From NCBI GenBank assembly GCA_041916775.1, contig JAYRYZ010000006.1:62001-126000 (forward strand): a DNA stretch of 64,000 nucleotides. Reading direction: 5' to 3'. The translations under genes and the position numbers were made by a program. Positions within the stretch are counted from its first letter, which is position 1; the number at the start of each line of letters is the position of its first letter. This DNA is from UBA2357 sp041916775. GTDB taxonomy: Bacteria; Pseudomonadota; Gammaproteobacteria; Burkholderiales; Rhodocyclaceae. Under the pieces are notes generated by a model. That model was given only the letters and a program-made list of their open reading frames with translations. It was not told the origin of the DNA and ran no database searches. Below are positions 46,165-54,914 of the stretch, one piece after another.

Positions 46165-46986
46165 ATGACCGACTTCGACACCCAGGCTGCACGCCTCGCG
46201 GCAAGCATCGAGGAGGAGATCTTCGAGCGGCGTATGGCCTTCCCGAGCTCCTTCGAACTGGTCCTGCGGATCAAGAAGCTCGCCGACCAGCCCGACTCCT
46301 CGCTCGACGACATCGCAAGGCTCGTGCGCGCCGAACCGCTGCTCAGCGCCCGCGTGGTGCGCATGGCCAACGCAGTGCTGCTCAACCCCTATGGCGGCAA
46401 CATCACCAACGTGACCGACGCGGTGCGCCGCATCGGCCTCGCGACGCTGCGCTGCCTGTCCTTCGCCGTCTCCGCCGAGCAGCTCGCGCTGGCACAGCAG
46501 AGCCCCACGATCCGGGCGCAGTCCGACGCGCTGTGGCGGCATTCGGCCGACACCGCATGCTGGGCGTGGGCGCTCGCGCGCAGCACGCGCAAGACAGATG
46601 CCGACACCGCAATGTTTGCGGCGATGCTGCTCAACATCGGCCAGTTCTTCCTGCTCGCCCGCACCGCGACCTATCCGGCGTTGGGCGAGAACCCCGAGCG
46701 CTTCGCCGAGCTCGTACGCAAACACCACCTCGCCGTGACCCACGCCCTGCTCGAGGCGCTGGACGTGCCCGATCCGGTTGTCGTGGCGATGACCACCATG
46801 CCCAGGACGGTTGCGTGGCCGCCGCAGGATCTCGCCGGCATCCTCAGCCTGGCCGAAGTGCATGCGCGCACGCCCAGCCCCTTCGTCGGGTCGCTCGCGA
46901 CCAGCTCGGGTGCCCCTGACGACACGGATGCGCTGCACGAGGCAGGCGCGCTCCAGGCGCAGATGCTCGCGACCCTGATGCCCTGA
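46165..46986 (+). CDS. HDOD domain protein
   Basis: 273 aa. The HDOD core is visible in SSFELVLRIKKLADQPDSSL, LVRAEPLLSARVVRMANA, TDAVRRIGLATLRCL and AMLLNIGQFFLLA. No additional output domain is present. HDOD proteins are signalling or regulatory factors without proven catalysis. GAGG precedes the ATG. Confidence 0.88.
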   Translation: MTDFDTQAARLAASIEEEIFERRMAFPSSFELVLRIKKLADQPDSSLDDIARLVRAEPLLSARVVRMANAVLLNPYGGNITNVTDAVRRIGLATLRCLSFAVSAEQLALAQQSPTIRAQSDALWRHSADTACWAWALARSTRKTDADTAMFAAMLLNIGQFFLLARTATYPALGENPERFAELVRKHHLAVTHALLEALDVPDPVVVAMTTMPRTVAWPPQDLAGILSLAEVHARTPSPFVGSLATSSGAPDDTDALHEAGALQAQMLATLMP

Positions 46987-47068
46987 AGCGCTCTTCAGGC
47001 GCGCGGAAATTTCTTCTCCATTCCGCCAGCTCATCGAAAGGGATTCTCCGATCGCCGCCATAAAGAGC

Positions 47069-47086
47069 ATCAATTTGGCGATTGAT
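47069..47086. promoter_or_regulatory. Inverted repeat upstream of the keto-acid decarboxylase gene
   Basis: ATCAATTTGGCGATTGAT is a 6+6 inverted repeat with a 6-base centre, 43 bases before the ATG at 47130, in the otherwise unmarked 143-base gap after the HDOD gene. It may be an operator for the decarboxylase gene. The cognate regulator is unknown. Confidence 0.4.
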
Positions 47087-47129
47087 CGGCTGTATCCTGA
47101 CCGCTTCCCACCATACCGGAAGCACCGCG

Positions 47130-48749
47130 ATGAACATCTCCCAGGCCCTGCTCACCGCCCTGCGTGACCACGGCGCGCGTCAAGTCTTCGGCATCCCCGG
47201 CGACTTCGCCCTGCCCTTCTTCAAGGTCATCGAGGAGTCCGGCATCCTGCCGCTGCACACGCTGAGCCATGAACCCGGCGTGGGCTTCGCTGCCGACGCC
47301 GCGGCGCGCTTCAGTTCCGGCCTGGGCGTGGCTGCCGTCACATACGGCGCCGGGGCGCTCAACATGGTGAACCCGATCGCCGGCGCCTATGCCGAGAAAT
47401 CGCCGGTGGTGGTCATCTCCGGCGCTCCGGGTGCGGGCGAGTCGCTCTCCGGTCTGCTCCTGCACCATCAGGCCAAGACGCTGGATTCGCAGTTCGCGAT
47501 CTACCGCGAGATAACCTGCGATCAGGCTCGCCTGGACGACGCCCGCACAGCCCCCGCCGAAATCGCGCGCGTGCTCGCGAGTTGTCTGCGCGAGTCGCGC
47601 CCGGTGTACATCGAATTGCCGCGCGACATGGTCAACGTGCCCTGCGAGCCGGTGCTGCCGCAGCCTGCGCACAGCGTGGACGCGGATGCACTGGTCGCCT
47701 GCGCGGACGAGATCCTCGCCCGCCTGCACGCGGCGAAGTCGCCGGTGCTGATGGTCGGCGTGGAAGTGCGGCGTTTCGGCATCGAGCACCAGGTCGCCGA
47801 ACTCGCGCGCCGACTCGGCATCCCGGTCGTCACCAGCCTGCTCGGGCGCGGCCTCCTCACCGACACCGACGCGCCGCTGCTCGGCACCTACCTCGGCGTC
47901 GCGGGAAGGCAGGAGATCACCGACCTGGTCGAACAGTCAGACGCGCTGCTGCTCCTCGGCGTGATCATCTCCGACACCAACTTCGGCGTGTCGTCGCGCC
48001 AGATCGACCTGCGCCACACCATCCAGGCGCTGGATCACCGTGTCACGCTCGGCTATCACACCTATCAGGACATCCCGCTCGGCGCCATCGTCGATGCACT
48101 CCTCGCCCGCACCCCGGCCGCCCGCCGCCCGCTGGAAGTCGCGAGCCCGACCTACCCGCGCAACATGCCCGCAGACGATGGCCCGATCACGCCCAACGAC
48201 ATCGCCACCGCGATCAACGACCTGATGGACCGCCACGGTCGCATGCCGATCGCCGCGGACATGGGCGACTGCTTGTTCACCGCGATGGATATCGAGCAGA
48301 CCGAACTCGTCGCCCCCGGGTATTACGCGACGATGGGCTTCGGCGTGCCCGCCGGCCTCGGGCTGCAGGCCGCCTCCGGCCGTCGTACCCTGATCCTGGT
48401 CGGCGACGGCGCCTTCCAGATGACGGGCTGGGAACTCGGCAACTGCCGCCGCTTCGGCTGGGATCCGATTGTCGTCGTGCTCAACAACGCCTCCTGGGAG
48501 ATGCTGCGCACCTTCCAGCCCGAATCCGGCTTCAACAACCTCGACGACTGGGGCTTCGCCAGTATGGCCCCCGGACTCGGCGGCGACGGCATGCGCGTCA
48601 GCACCCGCGCCGAACTCAAGGCCGCCCTCGAACAGGCCATCGCCACCCGCGGCCGCTTCCAGCTCATCGAGGCCATGGTCCCGCGCGGCGTGCTCTCCGA
48701 CACGCTGTCGCGCTTCGTGAACGGGGTGAGACGGCTGTCGCAGCGCTGA
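47130..48749 (+). CDS. ThDP-dependent 2-keto acid decarboxylase (indolepyruvate/phenylpyruvate type)
   Basis: 539 aa. N-terminal pyrimidine-binding domain (GARQVFGIPGDFALPFFKVI; HEPGVGFAADAAAR with the ThDP-activating Glu), central domain, and C-terminal ThDP pyrophosphate motif GDGAFQMTGWELGN...NN. Length and sequence style fit indole-3-pyruvate or phenylpyruvate decarboxylases known from Azospirillum/Azoarcus, which give arylacetaldehydes for auxin or Ehrlich-type amino acid breakdown. The exact substrate is not readable. GGAAG is 7 bases before the ATG. Confidence 0.88.
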   Translation: MNISQALLTALRDHGARQVFGIPGDFALPFFKVIEESGILPLHTLSHEPGVGFAADAAARFSSGLGVAAVTYGAGALNMVNPIAGAYAEKSPVVVISGAPGAGESLSGLLLHHQAKTLDSQFAIYREITCDQARLDDARTAPAEIARVLASCLRESRPVYIELPRDMVNVPCEPVLPQPAHSVDADALVACADEILARLHAAKSPVLMVGVEVRRFGIEHQVAELARRLGIPVVTSLLGRGLLTDTDAPLLGTYLGVAGRQEITDLVEQSDALLLLGVIISDTNFGVSSRQIDLRHTIQALDHRVTLGYHTYQDIPLGAIVDALLARTPAARRPLEVASPTYPRNMPADDGPITPNDIATAINDLMDRHGRMPIAADMGDCLFTAMDIEQTELVAPGYYATMGFGVPAGLGLQAASGRRTLILVGDGAFQMTGWELGNCRRFGWDPIVVVLNNASWEMLRTFQPESGFNNLDDWGFASMAPGLGGDGMRVSTRAELKAALEQAIATRGRFQLIEAMVPRGVLSDTLSRFVNGVRRLSQR

Positions 48750-48848
48750 GGCCGTAAGCGCTGTGCTATCTTTGTGGCGGTATCGCGCGTAGTAGGAGAC
48801 CATCACGCTCCGTCTGCGCTTCGGCACCGTCACGACAAGGATGGCACC

Positions 48849-49451
48849 ATGCAGACCCGCCCCTATCGCCCGTTCGACGAACAGGAATACCTCGCCTTCG
48901 AGGCACGTTCGCCGGTCCGGAATGAATACATCGCTGGCGAGATCTTCGCGATGACCGGCGCGAGCGTGCGCCACAACGTCATCGCCTTGAATATCGCCAG
49001 TGCGCTTCGCAACCACCTTCGCGGCACCCCCTGCCGCGCCCTGATGGAAGGCGTGAAGCTGCGCCTGCGTAAGGAACGCAGCATCTTCTACCCCGACGTG
49101 ATGGTGACCTGCGAGGCACGGCTGCTGGAGCTCGACGCCGAATCCCAGATCGTGGAAGATCCCCTGCTGGTCATCGAGGTGCTCTCACCTTCTACCGAGG
49201 GCATCGACCGGCGCGAGAAACTCCGCGCTTACCGCACCCTGCCCAGCCTCAAGGAGTACGTGATGGTGAGCCAGGACATCTGCCAGATCGAGGTGCATCG
49301 CCGCACCGGCGACATCGGCTGGGACATCATCACCTTCGAGCCGGGCGACACGGTGGAACTTGCGAGCGTGGAGCTCAAGTTGCCGATTGCGGATGCGTAT
49401 TTTGAGGCGGGGGTGGATTGCGATGTCTCGCGGAGCGTGAGCGTCGAATAG
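48849..49451 (+). CDS. Uma2-family (DUF820) putative endonuclease
   Basis: 200 aa PD-(D/E)XK-fold protein: RNEYIAGEIFAMTGASVRHN, catalytic-type IFYPDVMVTCE and LLVIEVLSPSTEGIDRREKL. Uma2 proteins are abundant in cyanobacteria and accessory regions; their biological role is unsettled. AAGGA lies 7 bases before the ATG. It is the last gene before the lower-GC start of the glycan island, so it may mark an integration boundary. Confidence 0.88.
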   Translation: MQTRPYRPFDEQEYLAFEARSPVRNEYIAGEIFAMTGASVRHNVIALNIASALRNHLRGTPCRALMEGVKLRLRKERSIFYPDVMVTCEARLLELDAESQIVEDPLLVIEVLSPSTEGIDRREKLRAYRTLPSLKEYVMVSQDICQIEVHRRTGDIGWDIITFEPGDTVELASVELKLPIADAYFEAGVDCDVSRSVSVE

Positions 49452-49509
49452 CGTACGAGACACTGAATTCACACCTCCCCCAATTCAGTAGGATTTCATT
49501 CATTCAGAC

Positions 49510-49737
49510 ATGAATATCCAGCCTATCGCCCCATTCACGCAGACGCATGATGCTCACACCTTCATATCGAGCACCAACCCAGAACATTATGATCCAGCCT
49601 AATTCCGCACTCCCGAAATATGGAACTATCTATTCATTACTCTCTTAGATCGTGAGAATGATCAGCATAGCTGGCATCCACTACTGAACGAACTTAGTGC
49701 AATAGCCCTCAATTCGGACCATCACAAGAGACGCTGT
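49510..49737 (+). pseudogene. Possible lost N-terminus of the next gene, broken by a TAA
   Basis: From an ATG at 49510 the frame reads MNIQPIAPFTQTHDAHTFIS and continues to a single TAA at 49600-49602. It is then open and in phase with the methyltransferase gene at 49738, through protein-like sequence (TPEIWNYLFITLLDREN, HSWHPLLNELSAIALNS). One base change at the TAA would give a longer protein with about 76 extra N-terminal residues. It may be a nonsense mutation, a sequencing error or chance. No ATG, GTG or TTG follows the TAA in this frame before 49738. Confidence 0.4.
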
Positions 49738-51888
49738 ATGGCACATCTATGGCAATCGCATCTTGGCGAATCCGGCGGCGAAATTGATCCCGCCTACCAC
49801 CTGAAGGCTCGAACGGAAATTCTTCCGCTAATTGACTGGATTCCCCGTCAGATCCTCGATGTTGGCTGCGGCGCAGGCGCAACGGGTCGCCTATTGACGG
49901 AGAAGTTTCCTGGATGCGAATTGTACGGAATCGAGCTCAACGCCAGCGCGGCTCTTCTTGCCCAAGAGTGCTACAAGCATGTCGTCAATACGAATATCGA
50001 GATGGGAGATATTCCCGACGCCGCAATACCCTTCAATACGCTGGATACCGTTCTCCTGCTGGATGTTCTGGAGCATCTCTACAACCCTTGGCAAGTCCTT
50101 GCCGATCTTCACAAGAGACTGAGTCCGTCCTGTCGCATCATAGCGAGCATTCCAAATGCATTTAACATACAACTGCTTGAGGAACTTGCTGCGGGCCGAT
50201 GGAGGTATGAAAAATGGGGCCTTCTTGATATTACCCACATCCGCTTCTTTACAGAGGAAGGCATGCGAGAACTGTTCGAGCAGACTGGCTTCGGTATCCT
50301 GAAGATCGACAGCATCCCGCATCCGGGCAGCATGCTTCCGCCAAACATCGAAAATGCGGCTGACCATGTTGAAACCGATCATGTGATCGTCAAGCATGTG
50401 GATGAGGAGACTCGAAGGGATCTTTTTTCGATCCAGAAGCTGATTCTCGCCGAGAAGAACGGTTCAGAGATGAGTTCGGCCCCTCCGCACACGCGGGACC
50501 GAACAAGGCGAAGCAAGGCCCTCTCTTTTGTCGACACCGCCCTGCGCGGAAGGTATCTGGATCTCGTCCGACATTGCATCCTGGGTCTGATTTACGACGA
50601 CCCGGCAATCATCCCGAAATCTGAAAAAGCCGCTGACTTCTCAAAAGACGCACGCGAACTCGGTCGGGACTGGCCCCGAGTGTCGCATTCGATGATTGGC
50701 AACAAGCGCATGCTTAACCTGCAAAAGCTGGCTGAGCATGCACTGACGAAGGAAATACCTGGCGATTTCATCGAGACCGGGGTGTGGCGTGGCGGCGCCT
50801 GCATCATGATGCGCGCAGTATTGAAGGCGTATGGCGTCAACGACCGCACGGTCTGGGTTGCAGATTCATTCGAGGGCCTACCAAGACCTGATCCGGAAAA
50901 GTATCCTGCCGACGCAGGAGACATCCACTTCGAGTACAACGAACTCGCCATCCCGATAGAGAAAGTAAAGGAAAACTTCTCGCGTTATGACCTCCTCGAC
51001 GAGCAAGTCGCATTTCTCAAAGGATGGTTCAAGGACACACTACCGCAGGCCCCCATCGAAAAGCTCGCGTTGATGAGACTGGATGGAGACATGTACGAAT
51101 CGACAATGGACGCACTGGTCAATCTTTTCCCGAGATTGTCTCCAGGTGGATTCGTCATCATCGATGACTACGGTTATATTGAAAGCTGCCGCAAGGCGGT
51201 ACATGACTATCGCCATCGCTACGGCATCACAGACACCATCTACGACATCGACGAAATCGGGGTTTTCTGGCAAAACCTCAAGCCACACCAGTTTTCAACG
51301 ACAGACCTCAGCGACTCCGACCTTGTCCTGCGGCACGACGGGTCACCGGTGTCCGGGCCTTCCACGCTTTCAGCACCGCCAGACAATGATCCCAGCGGGC
51401 TTGACGCGGAGGGCTCACAGCCAGGGGGGCCTGCCAGCGCTGGTCAGACACCGTCCCCCTCCACCGAGGAACCATTCGCCGAGCATCGTCGCCTGATCGA
51501 GGAGGCGACAGCCCTCTCCGAGGGCGGACGCGTTGCCGACGCTGCCGACATTCTCATCGGACTTGTCTCCGCGCAAACACCGGTCTGGGAGGCATACAAC
51601 GATCTCGCCGCGATCGCCTTGCAGCAGAATGATCTCGAGACTGCGGAACAGTTGTTGCAGCAGGCCACCGCGCTCGCTGCGGTCCCAGGCCTCGCAAGAT
51701 TGAACCTGGCAACGGTGCAAGCGCTCATGAAGCGCCCCGAGCTTGCGCTCGAAACGCTTAGCCCCCTGCTGCGCGCGGAGAAGAATCACTTTGCGGCACT
51801 CGATCTTGTTCGGCAGATACTCGGCACGTCGGAAGCTCTCGGACCTGTCAGTTGGGCACGCCTGCTTGCCGATCTGCGCGTGTCGTGA
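49738..51888 (+). CDS. Methyltransferase - TylF-type O-methyltransferase - TPR fusion
   Basis: 716 aa, three modules. About 15-230: class I SAM methyltransferase with D41VGCGAG, VLLLDVLEHLYNPW and FTEEGMRELFEQTGF. About 255-515: TylF/MycF-like macrocin O-methyltransferase (FIETGVWRGGACIMMRAVL, WVADSFEGLPRPD, LALMRLDGDMYESTMDAL, GGFVIIDDYGYIESCRKAV). About 520-580: Pro/Ser linker. About 585-716: TPR-like module ending GPVSWARLLADLRV. Probably methylates sugars of a surface glycan. Its first 1.5 kb has visibly lower GC and different codon use than the flanking genes, a sign of transfer. AAGAGA precedes the ATG. Confidence 0.85.
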   Translation: MAHLWQSHLGESGGEIDPAYHLKARTEILPLIDWIPRQILDVGCGAGATGRLLTEKFPGCELYGIELNASAALLAQECYKHVVNTNIEMGDIPDAAIPFNTLDTVLLLDVLEHLYNPWQVLADLHKRLSPSCRIIASIPNAFNIQLLEELAAGRWRYEKWGLLDITHIRFFTEEGMRELFEQTGFGILKIDSIPHPGSMLPPNIENAADHVETDHVIVKHVDEETRRDLFSIQKLILAEKNGSEMSSAPPHTRDRTRRSKALSFVDTALRGRYLDLVRHCILGLIYDDPAIIPKSEKAADFSKDARELGRDWPRVSHSMIGNKRMLNLQKLAEHALTKEIPGDFIETGVWRGGACIMMRAVLKAYGVNDRTVWVADSFEGLPRPDPEKYPADAGDIHFEYNELAIPIEKVKENFSRYDLLDEQVAFLKGWFKDTLPQAPIEKLALMRLDGDMYESTMDALVNLFPRLSPGGFVIIDDYGYIESCRKAVHDYRHRYGITDTIYDIDEIGVFWQNLKPHQFSTTDLSDSDLVLRHDGSPVSGPSTLSAPPDNDPSGLDAEGSQPGGPASAGQTPSPSTEEPFAEHRRLIEEATALSEGGRVADAADILIGLVSAQTPVWEAYNDLAAIALQQNDLETAEQLLQQATALAAVPGLARLNLATVQALMKRPELALETLSPLLRAEKNHFAALDLVRQILGTSEALGPVSWARLLADLRVS

Positions 51889-52112
51889 TGACGAGCAACG
51901 GTACGGCGGCCTTTCATTGAGGGCATGCGCGTTCCGTTCGGACCGGGCATGTGCGGTGATCGCATGCACGCACGATGAATTGAGATTTGGGGCCGATTCG
52001 CGGCGTTCTTCCTGCTTTGAATCGCCTGAGTGGTCTGAGACACTGGCAGCGCTGAATATCCAGTGAGCGGCCGCATCAGGCGACTCAACGCGAACGCATC
52101 GGAGACCCCGGA

Positions 52113-53570
52113 ATGACTGAAACCGACAACGGAGGCAACAACCGCACGTCCCACCCGGATCCGGGTCACCTCCTCCGTATCGAGCATGCCCGGGTGGCCA
52201 TGGAGCGTGGCGACCTGGCACAAGCCTTCGACACGTTGCGCGACCTTGTGGAACAGGGCACGCCACTCTGGCAGGCCTACCACGGACTGGCCGCCATCGC
52301 ACTGACGCAGGACGATCTGGAAACGGCGTGCGAACTGCTCAGAACCGCGAGTGTTCAACCCGATGCACCGGCTCACGTCACGCAACAGCTCGCCAACCTG
52401 ATCGCCGCATCGGGCGACACCCAGGCTGCGCTAGCCGTGCTGAGCCCCATCATTCGTCAGGACCCTGCGAATGCCGATCTCCTCGCGCAAGTGCGGGAGA
52501 TCGTCGGTGCGGCGCCAAGCATCTCCCCTGTTACGTGGGCCCGGTTGATCGCGGATCTGCGGTCTCCAACGCGGGAACAAAAGGCGCAAGCGTCCAGACT
52601 CGAGGAACAGGAAAAGGAGATTCTTGCACTCACCGCTGAGAATCGGCGGCTCGTCGAGATTGCCGACACGCTGCGATCCGAGTTGCGCCAACCGCGTATG
52701 GAGCGCTGGAACTCGCGCGTCTCCGACGTCTGGACCACCATTCATGCGCTCGACGACCGTGCCTGGCTGAACGCACTGCTGAGCAGCGTGGATGTTCCGA
52801 GCTATCGCGGTTTTCCCATGGCCGGATTCCCACCCGAGCAGTTGCAGGTATGGATGGTTGGCTCCAGCAACGAGAGTGCCCTGCGCGAGGGATTCAACTT
52901 CTACCGCGCCGTTCGGGATGTGTGCAGTCGAAGCGGGCAACAGTGGAACGGCGAGGGAAAGCTGCTCGACTTCGGCACCGGATGGGGCCGATACGCGCGC
53001 ATTTTCATGAAGGACTTCCGCCCAGAGAACGTCGTGGGTGTGGATGTCGACGAAAGCTACATCAAGATCTGCCGGGAGACCTTTCCTTACGGTCGCTTCG
53101 AGACCGTATCACCCCTTCCGCCCAGCTCGCTGGAAGACCAGACCTACGATCTCGTGATCGCCTATTCGGTTTTTTCGCATCTTGCCGAACATGCCGCGAC
53201 GGCCTGGATCCGCGAGTTCGAACGCATCCTCCGGCCGGGCGGCATGGTCGCCGTCACAACCCAGGGGCGCAGCCTCCTGCAGGTGTGCGAGAAGATCCGC
53301 GAGCAGAAGGAATTCGACCATCCCTGGCACGAACATCTTGCGCGCTCGTTCGTCGATCGTGCGGCCTGCGAGGCTGCATATGACACGGGAGAGTACCTGT
53401 ACTCCGCCACCGGTGGTGGTGATGTGCGTTCATCAGAGTTCTACGGCGAGGCACTGATTCCGCGGGGCTTTGTGGAGCGTCACTGGTGCGACGCGTTCGA
53501 GCTGGTGGAATTCATAGACGACCGCGGATTCTTGCCGCAGGCCCTGATCGTGCTTCGCAAGCGCGGCTGA
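52113..53570 (+). CDS. TPR - SAM methyltransferase fusion
   Basis: 485 aa. Residues about 24-151 form a TPR-like module closely related to the C-terminal module of the preceding gene (both have TP-W-AY-LAAIAL-Q-DLETA, and both end WARLxADLR). A coiled coil follows at about 155-195. The class I methyltransferase domain has LLDFGTGWGRYARIF (D286), VVGVDVDESYIKIC, SYSVFSHLAEHAA-like and LRPGGMVAVTTQG. The 224-base gap before it holds no gene I can support. It ends 6 bases before the CysC-like kinase gene, so it opens that operon. Target unknown, presumably a glycan. Confidence 0.83.
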   Translation: MTETDNGGNNRTSHPDPGHLLRIEHARVAMERGDLAQAFDTLRDLVEQGTPLWQAYHGLAAIALTQDDLETACELLRTASVQPDAPAHVTQQLANLIAASGDTQAALAVLSPIIRQDPANADLLAQVREIVGAAPSISPVTWARLIADLRSPTREQKAQASRLEEQEKEILALTAENRRLVEIADTLRSELRQPRMERWNSRVSDVWTTIHALDDRAWLNALLSSVDVPSYRGFPMAGFPPEQLQVWMVGSSNESALREGFNFYRAVRDVCSRSGQQWNGEGKLLDFGTGWGRYARIFMKDFRPENVVGVDVDESYIKICRETFPYGRFETVSPLPPSSLEDQTYDLVIAYSVFSHLAEHAATAWIREFERILRPGGMVAVTTQGRSLLQVCEKIREQKEFDHPWHEHLARSFVDRAACEAAYDTGEYLYSATGGGDVRSSEFYGEALIPRGFVERHWCDAFELVEFIDDRGFLPQALIVLRKRG

Positions 53571-53576
53571 ACGACC

Positions 53577-54131
53577 ATGCAGACGGTAGTATCGGCCGAG
53601 AAGGGCGTAACGGCAGGTCGCGTCTTCTGGATCACAGGGTACTCGGGCGCGGGCAAGAGCACGCTTGCCCGCGCTCTTCAGGTCCGCATGCGCACGGCGG
53701 GTCTTGCACCCCTGCTGCTGGATGGCGACGTGCTGCGATCCATTTTCGGCGGGAGACACGGTTACACGGAACAGGACCGCAGAGAACTTGCGACGGCATA
53801 TGGACACCTGTGTGCCGAACTCGCGGCGCAGGGCGCGGACGTCATCTGTGCGACGATATCGATGTTCGACGCTGTCAGGCAATGGAACCGGCAACACATC
53901 GCCGGTTACCGCGAGATCTATCTCCGGGTACCACTGGAAGTACGTTGCGAACGCGACCCGAAGGGACTGTACCGTAACCGTTCCGGCTGTTTGGAAACGC
54001 CCATGATCGGTATGGATACGCCCGCAGAGGAACCGGCAAGTCCGGACCTCGTGATCGACAACCATGGGGCGCAAACGCCTGAAGCCAGCGTCGACCTCAT
54101 CTGGAAGACATTTTTCGGAACGCAATCATGA
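53577..54131 (+). CDS. Probable cytidine diphosphoramidate 3'-kinase (CysC-like, Cj1415 type)
   Basis: 184 aa APS-kinase-fold protein: P-loop GYSGAGKS (21-28), LLDGDVLRSIF (DGD 49-51), ATISMFDAVRQWNRQ (about 92-106) and DPKGLYRNRSG (127-137). By homology alone it would be called adenylylsulfate kinase. However, no cysN/D sulfurylase is near, and the next genes match the C. jejuni MeOPN set, where the CysC-like Cj1415 phosphorylates the ribose 3'-OH of CDP-amidate. The ISMF...WNR segment differs from classical CysC. The stop overlaps the next ATG (ATGA). Confidence 0.75.
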   Translation: MQTVVSAEKGVTAGRVFWITGYSGAGKSTLARALQVRMRTAGLAPLLLDGDVLRSIFGGRHGYTEQDRRELATAYGHLCAELAAQGADVICATISMFDAVRQWNRQHIAGYREIYLRVPLEVRCERDPKGLYRNRSGCLETPMIGMDTPAEEPASPDLVIDNHGAQTPEASVDLIWKTFFGTQS

Positions 54132-54910
54132 ACGCGATCAAGCATGGCGACTTCACCGGACTTGCGGATGACTATGCGCGCCACCGGCCGGGATACGCGC
54201 CCTCAGTGCTCAGGGCCGCCAAGGGCCTGCTGGGCGTAGAACCCTCCCGGCTCGATGCAGCCGATGTGGGCGCTGGCACGGGTATCTGGACACGGATGCT
54301 CGCCGGCCTGGGATTTCGGCAGCTTTTCGCCATCGAACCCAACGACGACATGCGCAAGTGTGGCGAACGCGACAGCACTGGAACATCCGTTCGGTGGCGT
54401 GCCGGCTCCGGCGAGGCTACAGGTCTGGCGGAGCATAGCGTCGACTTCCTCAGCATGGCTTCATCGTTTCACTGGGTCGATTTTGAACAGGGCTGCAAGG
54501 AGTTCGCACGCGTGTTGCGCCCTGGTGGGTGGTTCATGGCCTTGTGGAATCCCCGCCTGATCGAACTGAATCCCTTGCTGATGGAGATCGAGGCGCACCT
54601 CGAGACGTTGCGCCCCAACATCCAGCGCGTCTCGTCAGGACGCTCAGGAATTACCGAGACACTGACCGACCGCCTGTTCGCTTCTCCTCACTTTTCTGAC
54701 GTCGTCTACCTGGAGGGGCGCCACACGGTACACCTCACACCGGAGCAGTATCTGGGTGTATGGCGCTCGGTAAACGACCTGCGCGTCCAGCTTGGCGAAT
54801 CCCTGTTCGCACGTTTTCTGGATTACGTTGACGAACGCACACGAGGCTTGGAAACGATCGAGACGACCTACCTGACCCGCGCCTGGGCGGCACAAACGGT
54901 CGCAGGATAG
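54128..54910 (+). CDS. SAM-dependent methyltransferase in the phosphoramidate operon
   Basis: 260 aa. The class I fold has DVGAGTGIWTRMLAGLG (from D46), AIEPNDDMRK, SSFHWVDFEQGCKEFARVLRPGG and WNPRLIELNPLL, close to the Methyltransf_11/ubiE-like group. It sits between the CysC-like kinase and the glutamine kinase genes, so it may O-methylate the phosphoramidate, as proposed for Cj1419/Cj1420, or a sugar. Overlap with the kinase gene is 4 bases; the next start is 4 bases beyond its TAG. Confidence 0.8.
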   Translation: MNAIKHGDFTGLADDYARHRPGYAPSVLRAAKGLLGVEPSRLDAADVGAGTGIWTRMLAGLGFRQLFAIEPNDDMRKCGERDSTGTSVRWRAGSGEATGLAEHSVDFLSMASSFHWVDFEQGCKEFARVLRPGGWFMALWNPRLIELNPLLMEIEAHLETLRPNIQRVSSGRSGITETLTDRLFASPHFSDVVYLEGRHTVHLTPEQYLGVWRSVNDLRVQLGESLFARFLDYVDERTRGLETIETTYLTRAWAAQTVAG

Positions 54911-54914
54911 TGCC

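Noticed and set aside
51889..52112. Possible small gene between the two methyltransferase fusions
   Set aside because: Short frames here have no ribosome site or protein-like pattern; I treat the stretch as non-coding.
53577..54131. Reading the island as ordinary glycan sulfation with a PAPS-making APS kinase
   Set aside because: No ATP sulfurylase genes are present, whereas glutamine kinase, CDP-glutamine hydrolase and cytidylyltransferase homologues are; sulfation does not need those.
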